Assembly (NCBI GenBank): GCA_021325525.1
Contig: JAJPHB010000095.1
Location: forward strand, 1-64,000
Length of the DNA: 64,000 bases
Direction: 5' to 3'
From: Alphaproteobacteria bacterium
GTDB lineage: Bacteria > Pseudomonadota > Alphaproteobacteria > ATCC43930 > CGMCC-115725
Shown one piece after another: positions 1 through 10,426 of this stretch. The translations under genes and the position numbers were made by a program. The notes beneath the pieces were generated by a model, which had not been told where the DNA came from, did not search any database, and saw nothing but the letters and a program-made list of their open reading frames with translations. Each line of letters begins with the position of its first letter. The stretch's first letter is position 1.

Positions 1-134
<134 letters not shown>

Positions 135-449
135 TCAAGCAGCCTTCTTCTTCAGGGCGGTCTTCTCAATGACGCCCATGATGTCGGATTCCTTCATGAT
201 GATGAGGTCCTCCCCATCGATCTTGATCTCGGTTCCCGACCATTTGCCGAAGAGGACGCGGTCGCCCACCTTGACGTCGAGCGGGTGGATCTTGCCATCC
301 TCGCTGCGCGCGCCGGGGCCGACGGCGATGACCTCGCCTTCCATCGGCTTCTCCTTGGCGGTGTCGGGGATGATGATGCCGCCGGCGGTCTTCTCTTCCT
401 GCTCGACGCGGCGGATCAGGACGCGATCCTGCAACGGTCTGAAGCTCAT
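135..449 (-). CDS. groES: Co-chaperonin GroES (10 kDa)
   Basis: A 104-residue protein of typical GroES length. It begins [20 protein letters not shown] and contains the mobile-loop region [18 protein letters not shown] and the conserved [17 protein letters not shown]-terminal strand. GroES is the heptameric lid of GroEL. The frame stays open nine codons further upstream, but the start at 449 has an AGGAGAGACAGGC ribosome site and gives the family N-terminus, so it is preferred. It is first in the groES-groEL operon, behind a promoter carrying CIRCE sites and therefore probably repressed by HrcA under normal conditions. Confidence 0.97.
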   Translation of the reverse strand: MSFRPLQDRVLIRRVEQEEKTAGGIIIPDTAKEKPMEGEVIAVGPGARSEDGKIHPLDVKVGDRVLFGKWSGTEIKIDGEDLIIMKESDIMGVIEKTALKKKAA

Positions 450-497
450 GCCTGTCTCTCCTGGAATTACATGCAAAATCGCGCCGCGAGGCCCTTG

Positions 498-524
498 TTA
501 GCACTCGATCGCCGCGAGTGCCAG
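498..524. promoter_or_regulatory. CIRCE operator 1 (HrcA binding site)
   Basis: TTAGCACTC, nine spacer bases, then GAGTGCCAG. The left arm is the exact CIRCE consensus; the right arm matches GAGTGCTAA at seven of nine positions. It lies one base downstream of the minus-strand -10 hexamer TATCTC, where HrcA would block initiation of groESL. Confidence 0.9.
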
Positions 525-525
525 G

Positions 526-554
526 GAGATAAGGGTTTCGGCCGGCGCTGTCAA
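526..554 (-). promoter_or_regulatory. Predicted groESL promoter
   Basis: On the minus strand, TTGACA (554-549), a 17-base spacer and TATCTC (531-526) form a sigma70-like promoter reading toward groES. The predicted start point falls inside CIRCE operator 1. The -35 is a perfect consensus while the -10 matches only partly. Confidence 0.7.
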
Positions 555-572
555 GCGCCGCGCGGCGGGCTG

Positions 573-599
573 GCAGCACTCTGCGGTGTCAGCTGCTAA
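573..599. promoter_or_regulatory. Second, degenerate CIRCE-like element
   Basis: GCAGCACTC, nine bases, AGCTGCTAA. The arms match the CIRCE half-sites at seven and six of nine positions, with the correct nine-base spacer. It starts about 19 bases upstream of the groESL -35 box, so the promoter is bracketed by two CIRCE elements with left ends 75 bases apart. This could permit cooperative HrcA binding, or it may be a decayed copy. Confidence 0.6.
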
Positions 600-690
600 C
601 ACGCTGATATCATTAATAAAATCTTGTTGAATTGGATCGTATCCTCGCTCAGCATCGTTCCTGAACGTGCAACATTGCGAGGAGCGGCTG

Positions 691-954
691 ATGAGCAACT
701 TGTCTCTGCAACTCCGCGGCTACCGCCTGACGACGGCGGAGATCATCTATCGCCTGCCCGACCATCCCGGCGTGCTGCAAAGCTTCGTCTGGCAGAATCT
801 CGATCTCGCGCCGCATTTCCCGGTCCTGCATCGCTTCCTCGATTTCTGGGAGCGCAACATCGAGGGCAAGCTCCATTCGGTGAAGGTCGCGAGCACCGGG
901 ATCATCCATCCGGGCGAGCTGCGCCACCCCGGCATCAGCCTCGCCCTGCACTGA
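691..954 (+). CDS. usg: Usg family protein
   Basis: An 87-residue protein matching the small alphaproteobacterial Usg family, known for its LRGYRLTTAEIIYRLPDHP start, the central QSFVWQNLDLAPHFP segment and FLDFWERNIEGKLHSVKVA. Its biochemical role is not known; the name comes from a gene found upstream of an unrelated one in other bacteria. There is no signal peptide or membrane segment. The start at 691 is chosen for the family N-terminus and the GAGGAG ribosome site; the frame is open from GTG at 667. It is divergent from groESL across a 240-base region holding the CIRCE sites. Confidence 0.85.
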   Translation: MSNLSLQLRGYRLTTAEIIYRLPDHPGVLQSFVWQNLDLAPHFPVLHRFLDFWERNIEGKLHSVKVASTGIIHPGELRHPGISLALH

Positions 955-1035
955 GCGGGCGGCCTGCGACACGCCGCCGCTTCCTCCGGCGAAGGGCTTG
1001 CCAAGGGCCGCGCACGCCCTCAGCTTCGGGGAGAG

Positions 1036-2163
1036 GTGAGAAGCGGGGAGCAAGGCTTGCCGGAGACACGAACGCCGCCTGCGGGCGGTCATGACGACCG
1101 GGCCATCGCCCATTGGCTTCTCGCCTGCGCCGCCATGATCTTCGTCATGGTCGTCCTCGGCGGCATCACGCGCCTCACCCAATCCGGCCTCTCGATCACG
1201 GAGTGGCAGCCGGTCACCGGCATCCTGCCGCCACTGAGCCAAGCCGAGTGGCAGGACGAATTCGCCAAGTACCAGGAGATCCCGCAATTCAAGCTCCTCC
1301 ATTCCTGGATGAGCCTCGGCGATTTCAAGATCATCTTCTTCTGGGAGTGGCTGCACCGTCTCTGGGGGCGGCTCATCGGTTTCGCCTTCGCGCTGCCGCT
1401 CTTGTGGTTCGCGCTGCGCCGCCGGGTGCGGCCGGGCCTCATGCCGAAGCTGGTCGGCATCCTTCTCCTCGGCGGCGCGCAGGGCGCTCTCGGCTGGTTC
1501 ATGGTGGAGAGCGGCCTTGCCGACCGGATCGAGGTCAGCCAATACCGCCTCGTCGCCCATCTGGCGCTCGCCGTCCTCATCTACGCCGCCATCCTGCGCG
1601 TCGCGCTCGGCCTCCTCTGGCCCGTGGCGCCGCTCGCCGCGCCGCGGGCCGCTTCGCTGCGCCGCGCGGTCGGCGCGCTCGCCTGCCTCGTCTTCCTGAC
1701 GATGCTGGCGGGCGGCTTCACCGCCGGGCTCAATGCCGGGCTCACCTACAACACCTTCCCGCTGATGGATGGCCGCTTCGTGCCCGCGGGCTACGGCCAG
1801 CTCGTCCCCTGGTGGCGCAACTGGTTCGAGAACGTGGCCGCGGTGCAGTTCGACCATCGCCTCCTCGCCGAGACGACCGTCGCCGCAATCGTCGCGCTCT
1901 GGCTGTGGTCGCGGCGCCTCTCGCTGACGGCCTCGGCGCGCCGCACGCTCGACCTGCTGCTGGCCGCGGCCTTGCTCCAGCTCGGCCTCGGCGTCTCGAC
2001 TCTGCTTCTCGTCGTTCCGACGCCCCTCGGCGTCGCGCATCAGGCGGGGGCGCTGCTGCTCTTCACGGCGGCGCTCGTCGCCCACCATGCGCTCCGCGGC
2101 GCCACCGCGCCCGCGGCGCAGAAGGCGCCCCAATTGGACGGCCAGCCGGCGGCGCTGTTATAA
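1036..2163 (+). CDS. ctaA: Heme A synthase, COX15/CtaA type 2
   Basis: Converts heme O to heme A in the cytoplasmic membrane for aa3-type cytochrome oxidase. Hallmarks are the [19 protein letters not shown] segment after the first membrane helix, the EWLHRLWGR heme-ligand motif, FDHRLLAE and the late VAHQAGA histidine; about eight hydrophobic segments are visible. The start is uncertain. GTG at 1036 lies in a GGGGAGAGG stretch resembling the local REP repeats, whereas TTG at 1057 has GGGGAG six bases upstream and would give 368 residues. It appears to be a single-gene unit, since the next gene has its own ribosome site. Confidence 0.93.
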   Translation: MRSGEQGLPETRTPPAGGHDDRAIAHWLLACAAMIFVMVVLGGITRLTQSGLSITEWQPVTGILPPLSQAEWQDEFAKYQEIPQFKLLHSWMSLGDFKIIFFWEWLHRLWGRLIGFAFALPLLWFALRRRVRPGLMPKLVGILLLGGAQGALGWFMVESGLADRIEVSQYRLVAHLALAVLIYAAILRVALGLLWPVAPLAAPRAASLRRAVGALACLVFLTMLAGGFTAGLNAGLTYNTFPLMDGRFVPAGYGQLVPWWRNWFENVAAVQFDHRLLAETTVAAIVALWLWSRRLSLTASARRTLDLLLAAALLQLGLGVSTLLLVVPTPLGVAHQAGALLLFTAALVAHHALRGATAPAAQKAPQLDGQPAALL

Positions 2164-2181
2164 TTTGCAGCCCTTGGCTTT

Positions 2182-2202
2182 CCTCTCTCCGCCGGGAGAG
2201 GG
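2182..2202. repeat. Degenerate REP-like hairpin
   Basis: CCTCTCTCC and GGGAGAGG arms form a short imperfect hairpin between ctaA and the mutase gene. It resembles the cleaner copies at 9520-9542, 12047-12070 and 12136-12159. Confidence 0.45.
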
Positions 2203-2224
2203 ATTTCTCGGGAGTGGAGGCGGC

Positions 2225-4378
<2,154 letters not shown>

Positions 4379-4538
4379 TCTGCCGCAGCAGAGGCGACAT
4401 CACCACGAAGGACACCAAGGTCACCAAGCGTCGCTTTGCGCAAAGCGCATCGATCCGTCTTGGCGTCCTTCGTGCCCTTGGTGGTCAAAAAGGTACTCGC
4501 CAGGCCGCCCGGGCGAAGCCGGAGGACAGGGGTCCCCG
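4379..4538. other. Intergenic region dominated by a palindromic repeat
   Basis: This gap between the mutase gene and the small peptide gene holds the nested palindrome described at 4403-4487 and no convincing coding sequence. The full interval between the mutase and the MFS gene is 487 bases, and its only supported gene is the short minus-strand one at 4539-4703. Confidence 0.6.
4403..4487. repeat. Nested palindromic repeat (REP/MITE-like)
   Basis: The core at 4432-4447 is a perfect 16-base palindrome, CGCTTTGC/GCAAAGCG. Around it, offset by about one base, are long arms: CACGAAGGACACCAAGG at 4404-4420 pairs with TCTTGGCGTCCTTCGTG near 4459-4475 at 15 of 17 positions. The outer bases are built from CAC(G/C)AAGG units with nine-base periodicity. 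Similar CACGAAGGACAC repeats occur between genes in other bacteria. It could fold as a long hairpin terminating transcription from both sides. Confidence 0.75.
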
Positions 4539-4703
4539 TCACCCGTGCGGCTGGCTCGGCGTCGTGCTGGCCGTTGCGTCCGTGTCGGTCTGCGACTGAG
4601 ACGAGGACGAGACGGTGTGCGTGCTGCCCCAGCTGCAGGGTCCGTCGGCGAAGGCGGGGGCGGCGAGGGCGATGAGGGCGGCGGCAAGCAGGACCATGCG
4701 CAT
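4539..4703 (-). CDS. Small secreted peptide, 54 residues, unknown function
   Basis: A short minus-strand gene with a strong AGGAGATCGCCC ribosome site before ATG at 4703. The product begins MRMVLLAAALIALAAPAFA, a clear Sec signal peptide cleaving after AFA near residue 19. The remaining 35 residues (DGPCSWGSTHTVSSSS followed by a Ser/Thr/Gln/Asp-rich tail) contain one cysteine and no recognised domain. The signal peptide and ribosome site make it credible despite its size. It ends in the gap between the mutase gene and the divergent MFS gene. Its function is not recognised; a lipoprotein is unlikely because the cysteine is not at the cleavage site. Confidence 0.6.
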   Translation of the reverse strand: MRMVLLAAALIALAAPAFADGPCSWGSTHTVSSSSQSQTDTDATASTTPSQPHG

Positions 4704-4865
4704 GGGCGATCTCCTGGCAGGAACCTGAGGGGCGGACTCTGGTCCGCCGCGGCCGGGCCGTCAACCGCACCTCCCGCAGAGTTGATCGCCGGCGATTTGC
4801 CGCGCCACTTTCGGCGGGCGCTCCCCTTGTTGGCGGCAGGGGCGGCGCGCTATCTACCTTGCTGC

Positions 4866-6056
4866 ATGCCCGTCCTCTTCGCGATCGTCCTCATCGACCT
4901 CATCGGCTTCGGCATCGTCATCCCGCTGCTGCCCTTCTTTGGCGAGCGCTTCGGCGCCTCGCCGCAGCTCGTGACCCTGCTGATGGCCACATATTCCTTC
5001 TTCCAGCTCTTCATGGCGCCGCTCTGGGGGCGCGTCAGCGACCGGCACGGGCGGCGGCCGGTGCTTCTCCTCAGCCTCCTCGGCATGGTGGCGGGCTATC
5101 TTTGGCTGGGATTCGCCGATGCGCTCTGGATGCTGTTCGCGGCACGCGCGCTGCAAGGGACGATGGCGGGGAACATCGCGGCGGCGCAGGCCTATGTCGC
5201 CGATGTGACGACGCCGGAGAACCGGGCGAAAGGGATGGGGCTCATCGGCGCCGCCTTCGGCCTCGGCTTCATCATCGGCCCGGCCTTGGGCGGCCTCCTC
5301 GCCGGGCCCGATCCGGCGGCGCCGGCGGTGGCGGCGCCCGCCTTCCTCGGCGCCGGCCTCTCGGCTCTGGCCCTGCTCGGCACCCTCCTCTTCCTCAAGG
5401 AAAGCCTTCCCGCCGCGGCGCGCGGGCGCGTGCGGACGGGGCGCCTCGCGGCGGTCTCGAAGGCGGTCCGGCGCGCCGAGCTCCGCCAGCTCCTCCTCGT
5501 CTTCTTCGTCGTCACCTTCGCCTTCGCCGGCATGGAGACCACCTTCGCGCTCTGGGCCAACCGGCAATTCGCCTGGGGCGCGGCGCAGGTGGGCTACGTC
5601 CTCACCTTCGTCGGCGTGCTCTCGGCCCTCGTCCAGGGCGGCCTCATCGGCCGCCTGACGCGGCGTTTCGGCGAGGAGCAGGTGCTGATCGCCGGGACGG
5701 GCGCCATCCTTCTCGGCCTCATCGCCATTCCCTTCGCCACGAGCCTCGCCATCCTCCTCGGCGCGACGGCGCTGCTGGCGCTTGGCATGGGCTTGACGCA
5801 GCCTTCGCTCAACAGCCTCGTCTCGCGCCAGTCCGGCGCGCATGAGCAGGGCGAGGTGATGGGAGTCGCGCAATCGACGGGGAGCCTCGCGCGCATTCTG
5901 GGCCCGGCGCTCGCCGGCTTCCTCTTCGGGCATTACGGACGCAACGCGCCCTATTATGCGGGGGCCGTCCTTCTGCTCTTCGTCCACATCCTGGCGCATC
6001 GCCTGCGCCGGCGCGACGAGCCGCTGCTGGCGCCGAAGTCGCCGCAGGCCCGATGA
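4866..6056 (+). CDS. MFS transporter, DHA1/TetA-like drug exporter
   Basis: A 396-residue protein with about twelve hydrophobic segments. It has the MFS signature GRVSDRHGRRPVL between helices 2 and 3 and the start VLFAIVLIDLIGFGIVIPLLPFF, which resembles tetracycline and multidrug proton antiporters of the DHA1 family. The substrate cannot be read from sequence. The start at 4866 gives the family N-terminus, although the ribosome site is weak. Its stop overlaps the start of the ABC exporter by four bases (ATGA), so the two exporters are co-translated. Confidence 0.88.
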   Translation: MPVLFAIVLIDLIGFGIVIPLLPFFGERFGASPQLVTLLMATYSFFQLFMAPLWGRVSDRHGRRPVLLLSLLGMVAGYLWLGFADALWMLFAARALQGTMAGNIAAAQAYVADVTTPENRAKGMGLIGAAFGLGFIIGPALGGLLAGPDPAAPAVAAPAFLGAGLSALALLGTLLFLKESLPAAARGRVRTGRLAAVSKAVRRAELRQLLLVFFVVTFAFAGMETTFALWANRQFAWGAAQVGYVLTFVGVLSALVQGGLIGRLTRRFGEEQVLIAGTGAILLGLIAIPFATSLAILLGATALLALGMGLTQPSLNSLVSRQSGAHEQGEVMGVAQSTGSLARILGPALAGFLFGHYGRNAPYYAGAVLLLFVHILAHRLRRRDEPLLAPKSPQAR

Positions 6057-7918
6057 GCCCGCGCCATCCGCCGGCTTCCGGCGGGCCGCCTCCGGCGCGC
6101 CGGGTCGGGCTCCGCGAGGAGCTGGCGAGCCTCCGCCTGCTCGGACCCTATCTCTGGCCGAAGGGGCGCGGCGATTTGAAGGCGCGGGTCCTTCTCGCCA
6201 TTCTCTGCCTCGTCGTCGCGAAGCTCGTCAATCTCGGCGTCCCGCTCCTCTATAAGCGCGCCGTCGACGCGCTGACGCCGCATGGCGGGCAAGCCGGTGT
6301 CGCCGCCGCTGTCGTCGTCCCCGTCTTCCTCGTCATCGCCTATGGCGTGGCCCGAGTCGGCGCCCAGGCCTTCGGCGAGCTGCGCGATGCCGTCTTCGCC
6401 AAGGTCGAGCAGCATGCCGTCCGCATGGTCGGCCTCTCGACCTTCCGTCATCTCCACGCCCTCTCGCTCCGCTTCCATCTCGAGCGCCAGACCGGCGGCA
6501 TGTCGCGCGCCATCGAGCGCGGCATTCGCGGCATCGAGTTCCTGCTCTCCTTCATGCTCTTCAACGTCGTCCCGACGCTGTTCGAGATCCTGCTGGTCTG
6601 CGGCGTGCTGTGGCGCCTCTACACCTTCGAATTCGCGCTCGTCACCTTCGCCACCATCCTCTGCTACATCGCCTTCACCTTCATCGTCAGCGACTGGCGC
6701 ATCAAGTACCGGCGCGAGATGAACGAGCGCGACAGCGAGGCCAACACCAAGGCGATCGACAGCCTCCTCAATTTCGAGACGGTGAAGTATTTCGCCAATG
6801 AGGAGCACGAGGCGCGGCGCTTCGACCAGGCGCTCCGCGCCTATGAGCGCGCCGCCGTCCGCAGCCAGGCGACGCTCTCCTTACTCAATATCGGCCAGGG
6901 CGCGATCATCGCCGCGGGGCTCATCGGCGTCATGCTGCTCGCCGGGCGCGGCGTCGCGCAGGGGACGATGACGGTCGGCGATTTCGTCCTCGTCAACACC
7001 TACCTCATCCAGCTCTACATGCCCTTGAACTTCCTCGGCATGGTCTATCGCAACATCAAGCAGTCGCTGACCGACCTCGAGAAGATGGCGGCGCTGCTCA
7101 AAGTCGAGGCCGAGGTGAAGGACGCGCCGGGCGCGCCGCCGATCCATGTGGCGGAGGGGGAGATCCGCTTCGAGGACGTGCATTTCCGCTACGATCCGCG
7201 CCGCCCCATCCTGAAGGGCGTCTCCTTCCGCGTGCCGCCGGGCAAGACCGTGGCGATCGTCGGCCCCTCCGGCTCCGGCAAATCGACGATCGCGCGCCTC
7301 CTCTTCCGCTTCTACGACATCGATCAGGGCGCGATCCGCATCGACGGCCAGGATCTGCGCGCGGTGGCGCAGGAGAGCCTGCGCCGCGCCATCGGCGTCG
7401 TGCCGCAGGACACCGTGCTCTTCAACGACACGATCTTCTACAACATCGCCTATGGCAGGCCGGGGGCGAGCGCGGCCGAGGTCGAGACCGCGGCGCGCCT
7501 CGCCCGCATCCATGATTTCATCGCTCATCTGCCCGACGGCTACCGCGCGCAGGTGGGGGAGCGCGGCTTGAAGCTTTCGGGCGGCGAGAAGCAGCGCGTC
7601 GCCATCGCCCGCGTCATCCTGAAGCACCCGCGCATCCTCATTTGCGATGAAGCCACATCGGCGCTCGACACCAAGACCGAGCGCGAGATCCAAGCGTCGC
7701 TGAAAGAGGTCTCCGCCGACCGGACGACACTCGTCATCGCCCACCGCCTCTCGACCGTGGTCGATGCCGACGAGATCCTGGTGCTGGAGGCGGGCGAGAT
7801 CGTCGAGCGCGGCCGCCACCTCGACCTCCTCGCCAAGGGCGGCGTCTATGCCGAGATGTGGGCACGCCAGCAGGAGGCCGCGGCCCGCGAGGCGGCGCTG
7901 GAGGCGGTGGCGGAGTAG
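6053..7918 (+). CDS. ABC exporter, Atm1/HMT1 type (fused permease-ATPase)
   Basis: A 621-residue half-transporter. Residues 1-340 form a six-helix membrane domain, including DSEANTKAIDSLLNFETVKYFANE, a segment typical of the Atm1/ABCB7 family. The C-terminal ATPase has Walker A GPSGSGKST, signature LSGGEKQRVAIAR and Walker B ILICDEATSALD. Bacterial Atm1 proteins export glutathione conjugates and metal-thiol complexes and help heavy-metal tolerance. It is translationally coupled to the upstream MFS gene. The downstream gap contains a REP-like inverted repeat. Confidence 0.92.
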   Translation: MSPRHPPASGGPPPARRVGLREELASLRLLGPYLWPKGRGDLKARVLLAILCLVVAKLVNLGVPLLYKRAVDALTPHGGQAGVAAAVVVPVFLVIAYGVARVGAQAFGELRDAVFAKVEQHAVRMVGLSTFRHLHALSLRFHLERQTGGMSRAIERGIRGIEFLLSFMLFNVVPTLFEILLVCGVLWRLYTFEFALVTFATILCYIAFTFIVSDWRIKYRREMNERDSEANTKAIDSLLNFETVKYFANEEHEARRFDQALRAYERAAVRSQATLSLLNIGQGAIIAAGLIGVMLLAGRGVAQGTMTVGDFVLVNTYLIQLYMPLNFLGMVYRNIKQSLTDLEKMAALLKVEAEVKDAPGAPPIHVAEGEIRFEDVHFRYDPRRPILKGVSFRVPPGKTVAIVGPSGSGKSTIARLLFRFYDIDQGAIRIDGQDLRAVAQESLRRAIGVVPQDTVLFNDTIFYNIAYGRPGASAAEVETAARLARIHDFIAHLPDGYRAQVGERGLKLSGGEKQRVAIARVILKHPRILICDEATSALDTKTEREIQASLKEVSADRTTLVIAHRLSTVVDADEILVLEAGEIVERGRHLDLLAKGGVYAEMWARQQEAAAREAALEAVAE

Positions 7919-7933
7919 GGACGCGAGGGCGGG

Positions 7934-8022
7934 AACCCCTCACCCCGCTCCGGGTAAGGCGCGGCGATGCCTCGCCGACCCTACGCAACCCTGCCTGCGG
8001 GGAGAGCGCAAGGCGAGGGGTT
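7934..8022. repeat. REP-like composite inverted repeat
   Basis: AACCCCTC (7934-7941) and GAGGGGTT (8015-8022) are inverted arms around GC-rich sequence containing CTGCGGGGAGAGCG. This is the only notable content of the 131-base gap between the convergent exporter and Mur-ligase genes, and it may act as a bidirectional terminator. Confidence 0.55.
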
Positions 8023-8049
8023 CATCCGAATTGACTCTACCCTCTACCC

Positions 8050-9447
8050 TCATAGCGCCCGGATCAGCTCTCCCGCGAACTGCGACAGCGTGTCGTCCCG
8101 CGCCCCCATCACCACGATCCGGTCGCCAGCGCGCGCGAGCGTAAGCAGCTTCTCCCCACACGCGGTCCGGTCGGGAAGTGCGTGGGCCTGGCGGCCGCGC
8201 TTCGTCACGCCGTCGACGATGTCGCGGCTGGAGAGGCTGCGGTCGACGGTGCCGCCGAAATAGACGGGCTCGGGCATGAGGAGCACGTCCTCCTCGTGGA
8301 GATGCCGCGCGAAGACCTCGATGAAGCCGTCCTTCATCTGGCGGAGCGGGCCGTAGCCATGCGGCTGGAACATGAGGAGGAGCCGGCCCGGGAATTCGTG
8401 CAGAGTGGAGAGCGTCGCCGCGATCTTGTCGGGGTTGTGGGCGAAATCGTCGATGATGGTGACGCCCTTCACCGTGCCGACGAGTTCGAGGCGGCGGCGG
8501 ATGCCGGCGAAGCTCTCTAACGCCTCGGCCGCCGCGCCGAGCGCGACGCCCGCGGCACGCGCCGCCGCGAGCGCCGCAAGAGCGTTGGCGACATTGTGCC
8601 GGCCCGGCACTTGGAGGCGCACCGGCACGGACGTCGCGATCCCGCGCTCGCGCACCGCGAAGGCGATGCCGTCGGGAGCCGGGACGATCGCTTCGGCGCG
8701 GAGATCGGCCTCCGCCCGGGCGAGGCTGTAGGTCAAACCCTTCCCGGCCGGCATTCGCGCGGCGAGCGCCGCCGTCTCGCCATTGTCGAGGTTCAGCACC
8801 GCGGTCTCGGCCCGCTCGACGAAGCCGCCGAAGAGCGCCCGCAGCTCCTCCATGGATTTGTGGTCGAGGGCGATGTTGTTGAGGATCGCGATCCGCGGGG
8901 TGTATTGCGCGATCGAGCCGTCGCTCTCATCGACCTCGCTGACGAAGGCTGCGCCCCGGCCGAGAATGCCGCCGGCGAAGGACGTCTCGGCGGCGACGAA
9001 ATTCTTCATGACGGCGCCGTTGACGATGGTGGGATCGCGGCCCGCTTGGTGCAGAATCCAGCCGGTCATGCCTGTCGTCGTCGATTTGCCGCTGGTGCCG
9101 GCGATGCCGATGCCGAGCGGCGCCGCGTTGAAAAGCTCTGCGAGCAGCGCCGCGCGGGTCATGAGGGCGGCGCCGAGAGCGCGCGCGGCCTTGACGTCGG
9201 GCACCGTCTCCTCGACCGCGGCCGAGGTCACGAGGATGATGTCGGGGCGCGTGACGCCGCTGCCGTCCTGCGGGAAGAGCGGAATGCCGCGGGCGCGCAG
9301 GAAGGCGAATTTCTCCGCCGTCCGGCCCTGGTCGAGCGCGCGGTCGGAGCCCGCGACCATCGCGCCCTTGCCTTTGAGGATGAGCGCCAGCGGCAGCATG
9401 CCGCTGCCGCCGATGCCGCAGAAGAAGTAGGGCCTCGATAGGTCCAT
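8050..9447 (-). CDS. Mpl/MurC-like Mur ligase
   Basis: A 465-residue Mur ligase. It has the N-terminal UDP-binding GIGGSGM loop (11-17), a central ATPase domain and a C-terminal domain with [13 protein letters not shown]. The closest families are MurC and Mpl; Mpl joins UDP-MurNAc to the recycled tripeptide L-Ala-gamma-D-Glu-mDAP. The usual MurC/Mpl P-loop GTHGKTTT appears here as GTSGKSTTT (117-125). The divergent neighbour is an LD-carboxypeptidase, which makes that tripeptide, so a peptidoglycan-recycling role is inferred. A second amino-acid ligase with another substrate remains possible. Confidence 0.8.
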   Translation of the reverse strand: MDLSRPYFFCGIGGSGMLPLALILKGKGAMVAGSDRALDQGRTAEKFAFLRARGIPLFPQDGSGVTRPDIILVTSAAVEETVPDVKAARALGAALMTRAALLAELFNAAPLGIGIAGTSGKSTTTGMTGWILHQAGRDPTIVNGAVMKNFVAAETSFAGGILGRGAAFVSEVDESDGSIAQYTPRIAILNNIALDHKSMEELRALFGGFVERAETAVLNLDNGETAALAARMPAGKGLTYSLARAEADLRAEAIVPAPDGIAFAVRERGIATSVPVRLQVPGRHNVANALAALAAARAAGVALGAAAEALESFAGIRRRLELVGTVKGVTIIDDFAHNPDKIAATLSTLHEFPGRLLLMFQPHGYGPLRQMKDGFIEVFARHLHEEDVLLMPEPVYFGGTVDRSLSSRDIVDGVTKRGRQAHALPDRTACGEKLLTLARAGDRIVVMGARDDTLSQFAGELIRAL

Positions 9448-9519
9448 CGCCGGAAGCTACAATCCCGCCTTGCGTCGCGACAAGCGGTTAGGGGAGCTGT
9501 CTCGATTGCTCACAATTCT

Positions 9520-9542
9520 CCCTCTCCCATCCGGGGAGAGGG
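9520..9542. repeat. REP-like hairpin
   Basis: CCCTCTCCC (9520-9528) pairs perfectly with GGGAGAGGG (9534-9542) around a five-base loop, in the divergent region just upstream of the LD-carboxypeptidase start. It belongs to the same family as the copies at 12047 and 12136. Confidence 0.75.
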
Positions 9543-9562
9543 TTTTGGCGCCAGGACGGGGC

Positions 9563-10426
9563 ATGACGGAGCGGACGGTCAGAATCGGCGTCGTCGCGCC
9601 GGGCTCGCGCATCGAGCCGGAGGTCGCCGAGGCGGTCACGCGCCTTGCCGCCGCGCTCTATCCCGAGCGCCCGCCCGAGCTGCGCTTCCATCCGCAATGC
9701 TTTCTCGCCGCGGGCCATTTCGCCGGCGATGACGCGGCGCGGGCGGCGGCGTTTCTCGACGTCGCCAACGATCCCGCCCTCGATGCGCTATGGTTCGCGC
9801 GCGGCGGCTATGGCTCCGCCCGCATCGCCGCGCGCGTCCTTCCGGCTCTCGGCGAGGATGCGCGGAACAAGGCCTATCTCGGCTACAGCGATGCGGGATC
9901 GCTCCTTGCCGGTCTCTACAAAGCGGGTTTCGGGAGGCTGGCGCATGGGCCGATGCCGGCGGATATCCGCCGCCCCGGCGGCGACGAGGCGGTCGGGCGC
10001 GCGCTCGCCTTCCTTGTCGACGGCGCCGCCTCGGCGCTGGAGCCGAGCGTGCTGCTGGGCCGGCCCTCCGTCGCCTTCAACATTACCGTCCTCAGCCATT
10101 TGATCGGCACGCCGCTCGAGCCCGATCTTGCGGGGCATGTCCTTATGCTGGAAGAGGTGGGCGAGCACATGTACCGGATCGACCGCGCGCTCTTCCACCT
10201 GACGAGCGCCCGCGCCGTGCGCGCCGCCGCCGGCATCATGCTCGGCCGCTGCAGCGCCATCCCGCCGAACGAGCCCGATTTCGGCGCGAGCGCCGAGGAG
10301 GTGGCGCAGCATTGGTGCCGTGTCTCCGGCATCTCATATTTGGGCCGCGCCGATATCGGCCACGATGCCGAGAACAAGGTGGTGCCCTTCGGGCGCTACG
10401 CCCTGGGCCGCCAGCGCAAGAGGTAG
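9563..10426 (+). CDS. LD-carboxypeptidase, S66/MccF family
   Basis: A 287-residue cytoplasmic serine peptidase. It starts RIGVVAPGSRIEPE and has WFARGGYGSARI followed by the nucleophile motif GYSDAGSLL, then a C-terminal catalytic Glu/His region. Family members remove the terminal D-Ala from murein tetrapeptides during recycling. The start at 9563 lies just after a REP hairpin; the frame is open upstream but that stretch is repeat sequence. It is divergent from the Mpl-like ligase, which would use the tripeptide product. Its 3' end overlaps the convergent ABC permease gene by 31 bases. Confidence 0.88.
   Translation: MTERTVRIGVVAPGSRIEPEVAEAVTRLAAALYPERPPELRFHPQCFLAAGHFAGDDAARAAAFLDVANDPALDALWFARGGYGSARIAARVLPALGEDARNKAYLGYSDAGSLLAGLYKAGFGRLAHGPMPADIRRPGGDEAVGRALAFLVDGAASALEPSVLLGRPSVAFNITVLSHLIGTPLEPDLAGHVLMLEEVGEHMYRIDRALFHLTSARAVRAAAGIMLGRCSAIPPNEPDFGASAEEVAQHWCRVSGISYLGRADIGHDAENKVVPFGRYALGRQRKR

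Noticed and set aside
649-2133. A 494-codon minus-strand open frame opposite ctaA
   Set aside because: Charged low-complexity product, antisense to a clear membrane enzyme gene.
2164-2224. Possible cobalamin riboswitch before the mutase gene
   Set aside because: The gap is only about 60 bases and lacks a B12-box-like sequence; it contains a REP-like hairpin instead.
4421-4770. Longer minus-strand frames overlapping the small peptide gene
   Set aside because: Pro/Arg-rich products without ribosome sites or signal peptides. They also cross the palindromic repeat. The 4539-4703 frame has both a ribosome site and a signal peptide.
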